The notes under the pieces were generated by a model. It ran no database searches and had not been told where the DNA came from. It saw nothing but the letters and a program-made list of their open reading frames with translations. A stretch of 64,000 nt of DNA from Flavitalea sp966112615 (GTDB lineage: Bacteria; Bacteroidota; Bacteroidia; Chitinophagales; Chitinophagaceae): NCBI GenBank assembly GCA_966112615.1, contig CBHWDO010000002.1, positions 248,001-312,000 on the forward strand, in the 5' to 3' direction. Shown one piece after another: positions 48,228 to 57,614 of the stretch. The translations under genes were made by a program, and so were the position numbers. How positions within the stretch are numbered: the stretch's first letter is position 1; every line of letters starts with the position of its first letter.

Positions 48228-50408
48228 ATGAAAGTTAAGATCCTGTCGCTGTTTGTTCTTGCCGCTCTTCCTTTCCAGTTGATCCGGGCACAAACTTCCT
48301 ATCCTTTTAAGGTAGCTACAGATCGCATGCTTTGGCATGATAAGGTTGATGCACAACAGAAAAAAGTCCCAGAAAAATTTCTACCTGCCGATGAATCTAT
48401 CAGGCTGCAGGTGAATGATGCGCTGATCCGCCAGGTCGACAGGCTTCAGCAGGATATAGAAAATGATTCAGCTTACAATAGAAACCAGAAGATCCGCTAC
48501 CTGCTTAGCCTGGAAAGTATGTTGAAGGAATTCAATTTCACCCGCGGAAATAAGGATTACCCGAATTCAATGGCTCCGGAAATGGTCACAGCTTTTGAAC
48601 AGGCTATGATCATGGATGCAAAGAATGAAAGCATTCTTCCGGTCATTGAAAAGAGTAGCTATGGGGTAGGGAAGACACTGGTTACAGGTTTTACCACACC
48701 GGTACCAAACCCGGGGATTGAGCCTTCAAAGCAATTATTGATTAAAAAATATTGTGCGCTGCACCCTGATGAGATCCTTTCGGTGCTTCGTTCAAATCCC
48801 AATCTTCCTTTCGCCAACGACCTGATCCGCGAAGCGGCCAACAGGGATATCCGCAAATTGTACAATTATGCGGCAGGAAGGAATGACCTTGGAAACAGGA
48901 TCCGTAATCACCCCGATTCACTGGTAAGAATGATCGGCGCTATGGCTAACAGTAAATCAGGTCAATATTATTTTCCTTTCCTCACCCAATTGCTTTCCGG
49001 GAAACTATCTCTTGCGGAGATCGACCGGGTAAAGGAAAATGACCTCGATTATTACCGTTTGCTCGTAAATACCAGGATTCAGTATGCGGGAAGACTTCTT
49101 CCGCCATTGCAGGATACGGTTACTGAAATGAAGGCACTGACCGATATGCTGGCCAGCAAGGCAAAGCAATATTTTATTCGGGAGATCAATGCTCTTCACT
49201 CAGTGGAAAATGAAGCGGTCAGGTTTAAAAGGCTGGAAGGTCTTACTCCGCAGGAACTCTATTACCTGATCGTTATGGGAGAAGATGAACTTTATACTTC
49301 AAGTTACCTGAATGTGTATAAAAGGATTTTCCAGAGAATGGCGGTGCCCAGGGGCGACAGTTTGCTGATGAGTGTGAATGGCGACCATTTCCGTAAATTC
49401 CTGAAGATGGCTGCAGGGTACAATACGCTGAATAATTTCCTGTCGACCATGGATAAGGAAAATGCCACCACCACCATGAAAGCCTTCGTGATCAGGCTGG
49501 AGAATACGGATGGCCTGGAAGAAGCGGTGGATGTGGCGGATTCTTACAGCAGTATCATGGATAAGAATCCAACGCTGGCTAAATATATCCTTGATGAAGT
49601 GAAATGGAACTATGCCCGAAACGATATGGCTGGAAACAAGCGCGGGATGGTCATTTATAATTTGCTGAAAGTACTGTTTGAATCAGCTGATACGCTCAGT
49701 GCCAAGAGTGATCTTTCTGCTGAACTTGGCATTCCTTCCATCTATTCAAAGGATTATAGAACCCTGCAGGACAGTAGTGGACGCGTGATTCAGCAGGTAT
49801 TCTTTTATGGTGATGAAGACAAGGACGGGCAGATGTCGTTTGAGAATTTCATGGGAATGTTCAGGGGTAAAGCTGACTGGAAGGTCACTACGAATGAGAA
49901 TTTCGTGAGCATTCAATCTACCCGCGGAAAGCCCGTGATGATCTTTGCGAACAGGCCATTGCTGGGAGATGATGATCCTGATGCCAGGGCGCAGGAAAAG
50001 CTCAATCAATACCTGGCAGCGAACAAACTTAAGCCTTCGATTGTGATCCATCGTGGCCATAGTTATCATCTACAATATACCCTGAGACAGCTGGCTCCTT
50101 CAGCAAGGATCGTGGTGCTGGGATCCTGTGGCGGTTATAATAATTTGAATGATGTTTTATCGATCTGCCAGGATGCGCATATTATTTCGTCGAAGCAGGT
50201 AGGAACTAAAACAGTGAATGAGCCGATCCTCCAGGCTATAAACAACAACCTTGTTGCCGGCCGGAACATCGACTGGATCAATATGTGGAGAGAATTGAGT
50301 GGTCGCTTCACGGATGCGGCATCCAAAGAGAAATTTGATGATTATATCCCTCCGTATAAAAATTTGGGAGCGATATTTATCAGGGCGTATAGGGAGAAGA
50401 TGGATTGA
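48228..50408 (+). CDS. Large secreted protein with clan CD-like (caspase-fold) C-terminal region, function unknown
   Basis: 726 aa from the ATG at 48228 (an upstream TTG adds three codons). Signal peptide residues 1-22 (PFQLIRAQ). A long helical region with no recognised domain spans about 30-510. An EF-hand-like loop D529-x-D-x-D533-G (DEDKDGQMSFEN) follows, then strands and the sequence IVIHRGHSYHLQYTLRQLAP (His608, His611) and IVVLGSCGGYNN (Cys634). A His block then a hydrophobic strand ending in Cys-Gly is the arrangement of clan CD cysteine peptidases (caspases, gingipains), though the 23-26 residue spacing is short. I do not recognise the full-length family. It is divergent from the PhoB-like gene and followed by hairpin repeats. 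Confidence 0.6.
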   Translation: MKVKILSLFVLAALPFQLIRAQTSYPFKVATDRMLWHDKVDAQQKKVPEKFLPADESIRLQVNDALIRQVDRLQQDIENDSAYNRNQKIRYLLSLESMLKEFNFTRGNKDYPNSMAPEMVTAFEQAMIMDAKNESILPVIEKSSYGVGKTLVTGFTTPVPNPGIEPSKQLLIKKYCALHPDEILSVLRSNPNLPFANDLIREAANRDIRKLYNYAAGRNDLGNRIRNHPDSLVRMIGAMANSKSGQYYFPFLTQLLSGKLSLAEIDRVKENDLDYYRLLVNTRIQYAGRLLPPLQDTVTEMKALTDMLASKAKQYFIREINALHSVENEAVRFKRLEGLTPQELYYLIVMGEDELYTSSYLNVYKRIFQRMAVPRGDSLLMSVNGDHFRKFLKMAAGYNTLNNFLSTMDKENATTTMKAFVIRLENTDGLEEAVDVADSYSSIMDKNPTLAKYILDEVKWNYARNDMAGNKRGMVIYNLLKVLFESADTLSAKSDLSAELGIPSIYSKDYRTLQDSSGRVIQQVFFYGDEDKDGQMSFENFMGMFRGKADWKVTTNENFVSIQSTRGKPVMIFANRPLLGDDDPDARAQEKLNQYLAANKLKPSIVIHRGHSYHLQYTLRQLAPSARIVVLGSCGGYNNLNDVLSICQDAHIISSKQVGTKTVNEPILQAINNNLVAGRNIDWINMWRELSGRFTDAASKEKFDDYIPPYKNLGAIFIRAYREKMD

Positions 50409-50447
50409 GTGGAGAAGTGACGAAGTGGAGAAGTGAAGAAGAATACC

Positions 50448-50541
50448 GGGCTGAACAGCTTCGAAGAAGCTGTGCTGAACGGACACGGCTGAACAATCAC
50501 CAAAGGTGATTGGGCTGAAGTGAAATAACCATCAGCCCGGG
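50448..50541. repeat. Two hairpins with GGGCTGAAC flanks
   Basis: GGGCTGAAC is followed by ACAGCTTC-GAA-GAAGCTGT (50455-50473), GCTGAAC, GGCTGAAC, then CAATCACC-AAA-GGTGATTG (50494-50512) and GGGCTGAA; CAGCCCGGG closes the block. Both stems are 8 bp with three-base loops and unrelated stem sequences. A GTGGAGAAGTGA-type purine repeat (50410-50440) precedes it. Confidence 0.8.
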
Positions 50542-50563
50542 AAAAAAGCACGGAACAACAAGC

Positions 50564-52363
50564 ATGAGCGGAAAAAAGCAAATTTTTGATTTCAGCCTCC
50601 TGAGAAGGGTGATGCAGTTTGCAGCCCCTTATAAAAACAGGTTCATCCTGTCGATCGTACTGGCAATTGTACTGGCCCTGCTTTCACCCGTAAGGCCGTA
50701 CCTGATCCAGTATACGATCAATAATTATATTAAACCTGGTCAGCCTTCCGATGTACAGACTGCCCTCATAAAAGCCATCGTCCTGATCACCGTTGCCCAG
50801 GTGGTTATACTGCTGGTGGAATCCTTCTTCAGGTTTGTGTTCTCATTTCTTACTGCATGGCTCGGACAAACCGTAGTCCGCGACCTCAGGGTGAAGGTCT
50901 ACCGAAAGATTCTTGGACTCAACCTTTCCCAATTCGATAAAACACCGATTGGTACACTGACCACCCGCACCATCAACGATATTGAATCTATCAACGATAT
51001 CTTTTCTGAAGGATTGATCCCGATCGTAGCTGACCTGCTATCCATCATTTCGATCCTGGCATTCATGATCTGGACCGACTGGAAACTTACCCTGGTCAGT
51101 CTTGCGCCATTCCCTTTCCTGATCATGGCCACGTATGTTTTCAAGGAAAGCGTGAATAAATCTTTCATCAGGGTAAGAAATGCGGTTGCCAGCCTGAATG
51201 CTTTTGTACAGGAGCACATTACAGGAATGTCGATCGTGCAGGCATTTGCCGCGGAAGACCGTGAATTCAAAAAATTTAGGGAGATCAATAAGGAACACCG
51301 CAATGCCAATATCAAAGCCATTTTCGCTTATTCGGTTTTCTTCCCGGTAGTCGAAATTGTATTGGCTGTTGGAACCGGCCTGGTTGTCTGGTATGCAGGA
51401 ACCAGGGCTTTTGGCATGGAAGCCGGTGAAGCGCAGTTGCTGGTGGGAAAGATGATGTCTTTCTATCTCTGTTTAAACCTTTTATTCCGCCCGCTCCGGG
51501 TGATAGCTGATAAATTCAACGTTCTCCAGATGGGCATGATCGCAAGTGAGCGAGTGTTCAAAGTGATGGATAATGATGATTTCATGAAGAATGAAGGCAC
51601 CCGGGCTCCAGTAAAAAGTGTTGGAAAAGTGGAGTTCAAAGATGTTTCTTTCGCCTACATCGATGAGCAGTATGTGCTCAAAAACCTGAGTTTTAAGGTT
51701 GAAGCAGGGGAAACAGTAGCGCTGGTAGGACATACCGGCAGCGGTAAAACCTCTATCATCAGCCTGATGAACAGGTTGTACGAAATTCAGAAAGGACAGA
51801 TCTGTGTGGATGATATCCCAATCCAGGACTATAAACTGGAAGCTTTAAGGAAAAATATTGGTGTGGTATTGCAGGATGTGTTCCTGTTCTCAGGAACCAT
51901 TATGGAGAATATCACCCTCAGAAATCCTGAGATCCCAGTTGAAAGAGTGTATGAAGCGGCAAAAATGATCGATATGCACGATTTCATTATGGGCCTTCCC
52001 GGGGGATACGATTTCAATGTGATGGAAAGGGGTAATACCCTCTCCCTGGGTCAGCGCCAGCTGATCTCATTCATTCGTGCATTACTGTATGACCCTTCCG
52101 TACTGATCCTGGATGAAGCAACTTCTTCTATCGATACTGAAAGTGAACTTCTGATCCAGAAAGCCATCGATACACTGATCAAGGGCAGGACTTCCATAGT
52201 GATCGCACACAGGCTTTCAACCATAAGGAAGGCAAACAAGATCATTGTTCTCGACAAAGGAGAGATCCGGGAAATGGGTACTCACCAGGAACTGATGGCC
52301 AGCGAAGGATACTATTTTAAGCTCCACCAGATGCAGTTTGAGAAGCATGTTCCGGTGATCTGA
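50564..52363 (+). CDS. MsbA-like ABC exporter (membrane + ATPase fused)
   Basis: 599-aa half-transporter. Six membrane helices in residues 20-310, then the ATPase domain: Walker A LVGHTGSGKTS (about 388-398), a signature in which LSGGQ reads LSLGQ (NTLSLGQRQLISFIRALLYDPSVLILDEATSSID), and the H-loop VIAHRLSTI. Members export lipids, lipid A or drugs; the substrate is not evident. Starts 20 bp after the hairpin repeat cluster. Confidence 0.9.
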   Translation: MSGKKQIFDFSLLRRVMQFAAPYKNRFILSIVLAIVLALLSPVRPYLIQYTINNYIKPGQPSDVQTALIKAIVLITVAQVVILLVESFFRFVFSFLTAWLGQTVVRDLRVKVYRKILGLNLSQFDKTPIGTLTTRTINDIESINDIFSEGLIPIVADLLSIISILAFMIWTDWKLTLVSLAPFPFLIMATYVFKESVNKSFIRVRNAVASLNAFVQEHITGMSIVQAFAAEDREFKKFREINKEHRNANIKAIFAYSVFFPVVEIVLAVGTGLVVWYAGTRAFGMEAGEAQLLVGKMMSFYLCLNLLFRPLRVIADKFNVLQMGMIASERVFKVMDNDDFMKNEGTRAPVKSVGKVEFKDVSFAYIDEQYVLKNLSFKVEAGETVALVGHTGSGKTSIISLMNRLYEIQKGQICVDDIPIQDYKLEALRKNIGVVLQDVFLFSGTIMENITLRNPEIPVERVYEAAKMIDMHDFIMGLPGGYDFNVMERGNTLSLGQRQLISFIRALLYDPSVLILDEATSSIDTESELLIQKAIDTLIKGRTSIVIAHRLSTIRKANKIIVLDKGEIREMGTHQELMASEGYYFKLHQMQFEKHVPVI

Positions 52364-52437
52364 CAGGCGGGTTAAAACTATCTTCATGGTTTAGAAAGAA
52401 AAGGGACCATTTTTCCACTTTTATACACCCTGCTTCC

Positions 52438-52445
52438 TATCTTTG
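52438..52445 (+). promoter_or_regulatory. -7 element of the ATP synthase operon
   Basis: TATCTTTG (perfect TAnnTTTG), 20 bp before the atpB ATG; a purine-rich AAGGACAGG lies just before the start. Confidence 0.6.
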
Positions 52446-52465
52446 CGCAAAATTTAAGGACAGGT

Positions 52466-53617
52466 ATGTCGTCTAGAAGAATGAAATCCTTATTGGTAGC
52501 GGCTTTCAGCGTATGCATGCTGGTTTTTTCGAATGTGACTGTAGCCCAGGAAGAACACGGTTCTTCTGAACATGGAGCTGCTGCTCATGCGGAAGCAGGG
52601 GAAAAAGAAGGTTTTGATGCCAATAAAGTGATCTTCGAGCACGTATTGGATGCCCATGAATATCATTTCCTGGATATCAAGGGCGCTGATGGAGTGGCAC
52701 ATCCTGTTACAATTCCTCTTCCTGTTATTCTTTATTCTCCAACCAAAGGTTTGGATGTGTTCATGTCTTCAGCTTTTGAACATGGACATAAAGAAGTGAA
52801 CGGATACAAGCTGGAGCATGGAAAGATCCATTCAACCGACGGATCCGCTGTTTACGACCTGTCAATGACCCGTAACGTAGTTCAAATGCTGATTGCAGTG
52901 ATCATCCTGATGTTGATCATGACCAGCATTGCTAAAAAATATAAGGCAGGAACCGGTAGAAAATCTGCTCCGACAGGTTTCCAGAATGCCGTTGAACCTG
53001 TGATCACTTTTGTAAGGGATGAAGTGGCAAAGCCAAACCTAGGACATAAGCATGAGAGGTATCTACCATTCCTGCTGACTGTTTTCTTCTTCATCCTGAT
53101 CAATAACATTTTTGGTTTGATCCCAGGATCAGCGAACGTAACAGGGAATATTGCCTTTACACTGGTACTTGGTGTGATCTCTTTCATTGTGATCGTGGTG
53201 AGTGGAAACAAATATTTCTGGGGTCACATTTTCAATCCTCCGGTTCCTGGTTTCGTAAAGCCGATCATGGTGCTGGTAGAGTTCCTGAGTATCTTCACCA
53301 AGCCATTCGCGTTGATCGTCCGTCTGTTTGCAAACATGCTTGCAGGTCACATCATCATCATCTGTCTGATCTCCCTGATCTTTATTTTCGGTGGATTGAG
53401 CAGGGCAGCTGGAGTGGGTTTCTCTCCGATTTCTGTAGGTTTCGCAACTTTCATTTATGTGATCGAGATCCTGGTTGCGTTTGTACAGGCATTCATCTTC
53501 ACCAACCTTACAGCGGTGTTTATCGGTCAGGCTATTGAAGAACATCATCACGATGATGATCATGGTCCGCACAAGGATGGTGAGCATATTCCTGCAACAG
53601 AACCAGTAATTATCTAA
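52466..53617 (+). CDS. atpB: ATP synthase F0 subunit a
   Basis: 383 aa, longer than E. coli subunit a because of a signal-like N-terminus and a His/Glu-rich periplasmic stretch (about 25-135), usual in Bacteroidota. Membrane helices follow, with the essential Arg in FALIVRLFANMLAGHIII and the helix FIYVIEILVAFVQAFIFTNLTAVFIGQAI. The C-terminus is His-rich. It forms the proton half-channels against the c-ring. Confidence 0.95.
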   Translation: MSSRRMKSLLVAAFSVCMLVFSNVTVAQEEHGSSEHGAAAHAEAGEKEGFDANKVIFEHVLDAHEYHFLDIKGADGVAHPVTIPLPVILYSPTKGLDVFMSSAFEHGHKEVNGYKLEHGKIHSTDGSAVYDLSMTRNVVQMLIAVIILMLIMTSIAKKYKAGTGRKSAPTGFQNAVEPVITFVRDEVAKPNLGHKHERYLPFLLTVFFFILINNIFGLIPGSANVTGNIAFTLVLGVISFIVIVVSGNKYFWGHIFNPPVPGFVKPIMVLVEFLSIFTKPFALIVRLFANMLAGHIIIICLISLIFIFGGLSRAAGVGFSPISVGFATFIYVIEILVAFVQAFIFTNLTAVFIGQAIEEHHHDDDHGPHKDGEHIPATEPVII

Positions 53618-53653
53618 TAAAGTCTTTTTTTAATCAGTTATAAACACACAATC

Positions 53654-53902
53654 ATGGATTTACTTACAGTATTGTTAAGCGATGTTGCATGGGCGAATGC
53701 CGGTGGTGCAATCGGTGCTGGTCTTGCTGCTATTGGTGCAGGTCTTGGTATCGGTCAGATCGGTAAAGGCGCGGTAGAAGCTATCAGCCGTCAGCCAGAA
53801 GCTGCAAACGACATTCGTGCTAACATGATCCTGACTGCTGCGTTCATCGAGGGTGTTGCCCTGTTCGCAGTAATCGCAGGTATCCTGGCGATCTTCGTTT
53901 AG
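53654..53902 (+). CDS. atpE: ATP synthase F0 subunit c
   Basis: 82-aa hairpin of two membrane helices linked by the RQPEA loop (SRQPEAANDIR). The ion-binding Glu is in TAAFIEGVALFAVI. The residues used to bind Na+ in sodium-type c subunits (Gln in helix 1, Ser after Glu) are absent at the aligned positions, so it is expected to be proton-driven. Confidence 0.97.
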   Translation: MDLLTVLLSDVAWANAGGAIGAGLAAIGAGLGIGQIGKGAVEAISRQPEAANDIRANMILTAAFIEGVALFAVIAGILAIFV

Positions 53903-53986
53903 TAAGATTTAAAAGATATTCCCCAAGCACAGGGCGAGGGGAATTCTTTTTACTGATGGAATTAAAAACAAACAGAAACCTATAAT

Positions 53987-54481
53987 ATGGATTTATTAGT
54001 CCCCTCGTTCGGTTTGATCATTTGGACCCTGGTGGTGTTCCTGATCGTGTTATGGCTGATGAAGAAATTTGCATGGAAGCCAATCCTTTCTTCTCTGAAA
54101 GAAAGAGAGACTACCATCTCTGATTCAATTGCAGCTGCTGAGCGCGTAAAAGCTGAGATGACCCAGCTAAAGAATGAGAACGAAGCGATGCTTGCAAAGG
54201 CTCGTGAAGAAAGAACCCAGATGCTGAAAGAAGCTCGTGATACCAAAGACCGTATCATCAACGAAGCTAAAGAACAGGCTAAGATCGAAGCCAACAAGAT
54301 CATCATGGATGCACAGGCTGCGATTCAACAGCAGAAGATGGCTGCCATCACGGATGTGAAGAATCAGGTTGGAAACCTGGTGATCGAAGTATCAAGAAAA
54401 GTGATCGGTCAGCAACTGGAGAACAATGCTGCACAGGATGCCCTGGTTAAGCAGATGATAGAAGAAGTGAAGCTCAATTAA
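53987..54481 (+). CDS. atpF: ATP synthase F0 subunit b
   Basis: 164 aa. One N-terminal membrane helix (PSFGLIIWTLVVFLIVLWLMKKFAW) and a long charged coiled coil (about 35-150) that forms the peripheral stator. The length and order after atpE fit subunit b. Confidence 0.94.
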   Translation: MDLLVPSFGLIIWTLVVFLIVLWLMKKFAWKPILSSLKERETTISDSIAAAERVKAEMTQLKNENEAMLAKAREERTQMLKEARDTKDRIINEAKEQAKIEANKIIMDAQAAIQQQKMAAITDVKNQVGNLVIEVSRKVIGQQLENNAAQDALVKQMIEEVKLN

Positions 54482-54505
54482 TAAACTAAAGCGGGATCAA
54501 GATAT

Positions 54506-55066
54506 ATGAAATCACGTGTAGCCGGCAGGTACGCAAAAAGTATAATGGATCTGGCCATTGAAAGAAATGAGCTGGAACCTGTGTACCAGGATATGGTATA
54601 CCTGAACCAGGCGTTTTCAAAAAGCCGTGAACTGGTTTTGATGCTGAAAAGCCCTGTAGTTCCCGGTGATAAAAAGATCGCGGTATTGACTGCCCTCGGA
54701 AAGGGTAAGATCAGTGAGCTTACACTTGCTTTCAATAACCTCCTGGTGAAGAAAGGACGTGAAGATCAGCTTCCTGATATGACACAGGCTTTCATCGAGT
54801 CTTATAAAAAGTACAAGAATATTCACGTGGTTAACCTGACCTCAGCTGCTCCACTTTCTGAAGAAGCAAAAAATGCGATCATTAATAAAGTGAAGACAGA
54901 GGCGGGACTGCAGAATATCGAACTGAATACAAAAGTGAATCCTGAACTGATCGGTGGATTCATTTTGGAAGTGGGTGATCATATGGTGGATACCACTGTT
55001 GCAAGCCGACTGAACGCTGTTAAGAAGCAATTCCAGAATAACGATTATATCTACCAGGTAAGATAA
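54506..55066 (+). CDS. atpH: ATP synthase F1 subunit delta
   Basis: 186 aa with the OSCP/delta start SRVAGRYAKSIMDLAIERNELE and C-terminal ELIGGFILEVGDHMVDTTVASRLNAVKKQF. Links the F1 head to the b stator. 24 bp after atpF. Confidence 0.95.
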   Translation: MKSRVAGRYAKSIMDLAIERNELEPVYQDMVYLNQAFSKSRELVLMLKSPVVPGDKKIAVLTALGKGKISELTLAFNNLLVKKGREDQLPDMTQAFIESYKKYKNIHVVNLTSAAPLSEEAKNAIINKVKTEAGLQNIELNTKVNPELIGGFILEVGDHMVDTTVASRLNAVKKQFQNNDYIYQVR

Positions 55067-55112
55067 TTACCCGGTATCAACAAACAAACAAAAAAGATTT
55101 AAATACTAAATC

Positions 55113-56690
55113 ATGGTAGAGATCAAATCAGATGAGATATCAGCGATATTGCGCCAGCAATTGAGCAATCTCGATTCTGCAGCCAGCCTTGAAGAGGTTG
55201 GAACCGTACTGCAGGTGGGTGATGGTATCGCACGCGTATACGGACTGAACAACGTACGTAGTGGTGAACTGGTTGAATTTGAGAATGGAGTAAAAGCAAT
55301 CGCCCTCAACCTGGAAGAAGATAACGTGGGTGTGGTAATGATGGGTGAGTATACAGATATTAAAGAAGGTGCAAAGGTTCGCAGAACCGGTAGCATCGCA
55401 TCCATCAAAGTGGGTGAAGGTATGCTGGGCCGCGTAGTGAACACACTCGGTGAAGCTATCGACGGTAAAGGTCCTCTTGCCGGAGAACGTTATGAAATGC
55501 CATTGGAGCGTAAAGCACCAGGTGTTATCTACCGTGAGCCGGTTAAAGAACCTTTGCAGACTGGTCTGAAAGCGATCGATGCGATGATTCCTATCGGTCG
55601 TGGACAGCGTGAATTGATCATTGGTGACCGTCAGACCGGTAAGACCGCGATCGCGATCGACACCATCATCAACCAGAAAGAGTTCTACGAAGCTGGTCAG
55701 CCTGTATACTGTATCTATGTTGCGATCGGTCAGAAAGCATCTACCATTGCAGGTGTGATGAAGACTTTGGAAGATAACGGTGCGATGGCATACACTACCA
55801 TCGTTGCGGCTTCTGCTTCTGATCCTGCTCCATTGCAGTTCTACGCTCCGTTTGCGGGTGCTGCGATCGGTGAATTCTTCCGTGATACAGGTCGTCCTGC
55901 CCTGATCATTTATGATGATCTTTCCAAGCAGGCAGTAGCTTACCGTGAAGTATCCCTGTTGCTGAAGCGTCCTCCGGGCCGTGAAGCATATCCTGGTGAC
56001 GTATTCTACCTCCACAGCCGTTTGCTAGAGCGAGCTGCGAAAGTGATCAATGATGACAGTGTTGCGAAGAACATGAACGATCTTCCTGAGTCGATCAAAC
56101 ACCTGGTAAAAGGTGGTGGATCCCTGACTGCTCTGCCGATCATTGAAACACAGGCTGGTGACGTATCTGCATATATCCCGACTAACGTAATTTCCATTAC
56201 TGATGGTCAGATCTTCCTTGAATCGAACCTGTTCAACGCCGGTATCCGTCCTGCGATCAACGTAGGTATCTCGGTAAGCCGTGTGGGTGGTAACGCTCAG
56301 ATCAAGTCGATGAAGAAGGTAGCAGGTACCCTGAAACTAGATCAGGCGTTGTATCGTGAGATGGAAGCGTTCTCTAAGTTTGGTGGTGACCTCGATGCAG
56401 CTACCAAGCTGGTACTCGACAAAGGTGCCCGTAACGTAGAGATCCTAAAGCAGCTGCAGTTCAACCCATTCCCGGTTGAAAAGCAGGTAGCAATCATCTA
56501 CCTTGGAACACAAGGTTTGCTGAGAGAAGTTCCGGTGAATAAGGTGAAGGATTTCGAAGAGCAGTTCCTCCTCGAAATGGAAACCAAGCTGCCGGATGTA
56601 CTGGCGCAATTCAAAAAAGGAAATCTTGCCGAGGACGGCATCGCGAAGATGACGGAGCTGGTAAGAAACTTAATACCGCAGTATAAATAG
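55113..56690 (+). CDS. atpA: ATP synthase F1 subunit alpha
   Basis: 525 aa. Walker A GDRQTGKTAIAIDTI (about residues 170-184), the arginine finger region VGISVSRVGGNAQIKSMKKVAG, and PGREAYPGDVFYLHSRLLERAAK. Last gene of the cluster: a strong terminator follows immediately, and the usual next gene, atpG, is absent. Confidence 0.98.
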   Translation: MVEIKSDEISAILRQQLSNLDSAASLEEVGTVLQVGDGIARVYGLNNVRSGELVEFENGVKAIALNLEEDNVGVVMMGEYTDIKEGAKVRRTGSIASIKVGEGMLGRVVNTLGEAIDGKGPLAGERYEMPLERKAPGVIYREPVKEPLQTGLKAIDAMIPIGRGQRELIIGDRQTGKTAIAIDTIINQKEFYEAGQPVYCIYVAIGQKASTIAGVMKTLEDNGAMAYTTIVAASASDPAPLQFYAPFAGAAIGEFFRDTGRPALIIYDDLSKQAVAYREVSLLLKRPPGREAYPGDVFYLHSRLLERAAKVINDDSVAKNMNDLPESIKHLVKGGGSLTALPIIETQAGDVSAYIPTNVISITDGQIFLESNLFNAGIRPAINVGISVSRVGGNAQIKSMKKVAGTLKLDQALYREMEAFSKFGGDLDAATKLVLDKGARNVEILKQLQFNPFPVEKQVAIIYLGTQGLLREVPVNKVKDFEEQFLLEMETKLPDVLAQFKKGNLAEDGIAKMTELVRNLIPQYK

Positions 56691-56692
56691 TG

Positions 56693-56722
56693 AAAAGCCC
56701 CTCAGTGATGAGGGGCTTTTTT
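56693..56722 (+). terminator. Intrinsic terminator of the ATP synthase operon
   Basis: AAAAGCCCCTCA-GTGA-TGAGGGGCTTTT, a 12-bp stem with T-tract, directly after the atpA stop codon. Confidence 0.92.
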
Positions 56723-56727
56723 AATAA

Positions 56728-56875
56728 ATCGGTAATCGGAAATCGGAAAGAAAACGGGCAGAACCAAGCGAAGCGCAGGGGCTGAACGCCGGGTGTAACA
56801 CTCATCGTTCAGCCAGCCCTTCGGGCGTTCTGCCCGTTTTCCGCTTACCGCTTACCGATTTCCCATTTCTTTTTC
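56728..56875. repeat. Nested inverted repeat with GGGCAGAAC, GGGGCTGAAC and CGGTAATCGG words
   Basis: An outer layer GGTAATCGGAAATCGG (left) faces CCGCTTACCGATTTCC (right). A middle layer is a 14-bp inverted repeat, AAAACGGGCAGAAC (56751-56764) against GTTCTGCCCGTTTT (56827-56840). Inside are GGGGCTGAAC, GTTCAGCC and a GCCCTTCGGGC hairpin. Two of the repeat families of this genome are nested in one cruciform-like structure. Confidence 0.75.
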
Positions 56876-57028
56876 AACATTTTCTCAAGAATCGTAAATC
56901 TACGCTTGCATATCTCATCTTAACATATCATATTTGTGAAGCTGTAACAGCTACCCCTATAACTCCAACATCCTCCCGATTAACTTCGTCGTATTTCCAT
57001 TTCCTGTGGGACCTTAAATCCCCCAGTT

Positions 57029-57457
57029 ATGAAACTTATTACCGTAAACCCAGAAACTGATTCTAATCAAGGCGTTTTTGTTTACCGCCTGGTTCTTGCA
57101 CTTATTATGATGGTATGTTTATCATATGCCACATTCGCAAACCCATTGGATACTACACCAGGAACTCCCATAGTTGAGTTCAAATCATTTGACCTTGAAA
57201 AAGGTAACAGTACTGTAATCATCAAATGGACTGTTGACCATGAGCAGCAGGTAAGTCACTACGTAATTGAAAAAAGCAGGGATGGAATTGATTTTCAGCC
57301 TGTAGGGTATATGTTCCCTAAAGAAGAACAACTGGAAGCCAATTCATACCAGTTCCAGGATAAGCTTGGTAAAAACAAGTCACCACTTACTTACCGGATC
57401 GTTTCCATCCACAGGAATGGAAAAGTGATTCTTACGGATCTTAAAACATTGAACTAG
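57029..57457 (+). CDS. Small secreted protein with one fibronectin-like domain
   Basis: 142 aa. A hydrophobic segment at residues 17-38 (ending TFAN) acts as signal peptide or anchor, followed by one domain (VEFKSFDLEKGNSTVIIKWTVDHEQQVSHYVIEKSRDGIDFQPVG) of the kind found just before sorting domains in T9SS cargo. There is no sorting domain here. A TAACTTCG -7 element lies at 56981-56988. Function unknown. Confidence 0.65.
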   Translation: MKLITVNPETDSNQGVFVYRLVLALIMMVCLSYATFANPLDTTPGTPIVEFKSFDLEKGNSTVIIKWTVDHEQQVSHYVIEKSRDGIDFQPVGYMFPKEEQLEANSYQFQDKLGKNKSPLTYRIVSIHRNGKVILTDLKTLN

Positions 57458-57570
57458 ATCGAATTATCATTATCGTATCGCCCCAACTGATTGCATGCCA
57501 TAACTTTTTTTTAAAGGGTACGATCAACAAGCGCCGGGTCTTTCTAGGCCTGGCTTATTTTTAAATAATT

Positions 57571-57600
57571 TGGTTTATAAAATAAACCAGTTTACATTTG
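57571..57600 (+). promoter_or_regulatory. Palindromic operator overlapping the TonB receptor promoter
   Basis: TGGTTTAT-AAA-ATAAACCA (57571-57589, 8-bp perfect arms) ends 3 bp before a perfect -7 element TACATTTG (57593-57600). A repressor bound here would block the promoter. The winged-helix protein encoded at the end of the same operon is the natural candidate. Confidence 0.65.
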
Positions 57601-57614
57601 TAAAAACCTTATCG

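Noticed and set aside
53654..53902. Sodium-type c subunit
   Set aside because: A Gln is present in helix 1 but two residues away from the sodium-binding position when the RQP loop is aligned, and the residue after the essential Glu is Gly, not Ser.
57029..57457. T9SS cargo protein
   Set aside because: It has the domain that usually precedes a sorting domain, but the protein ends before one.
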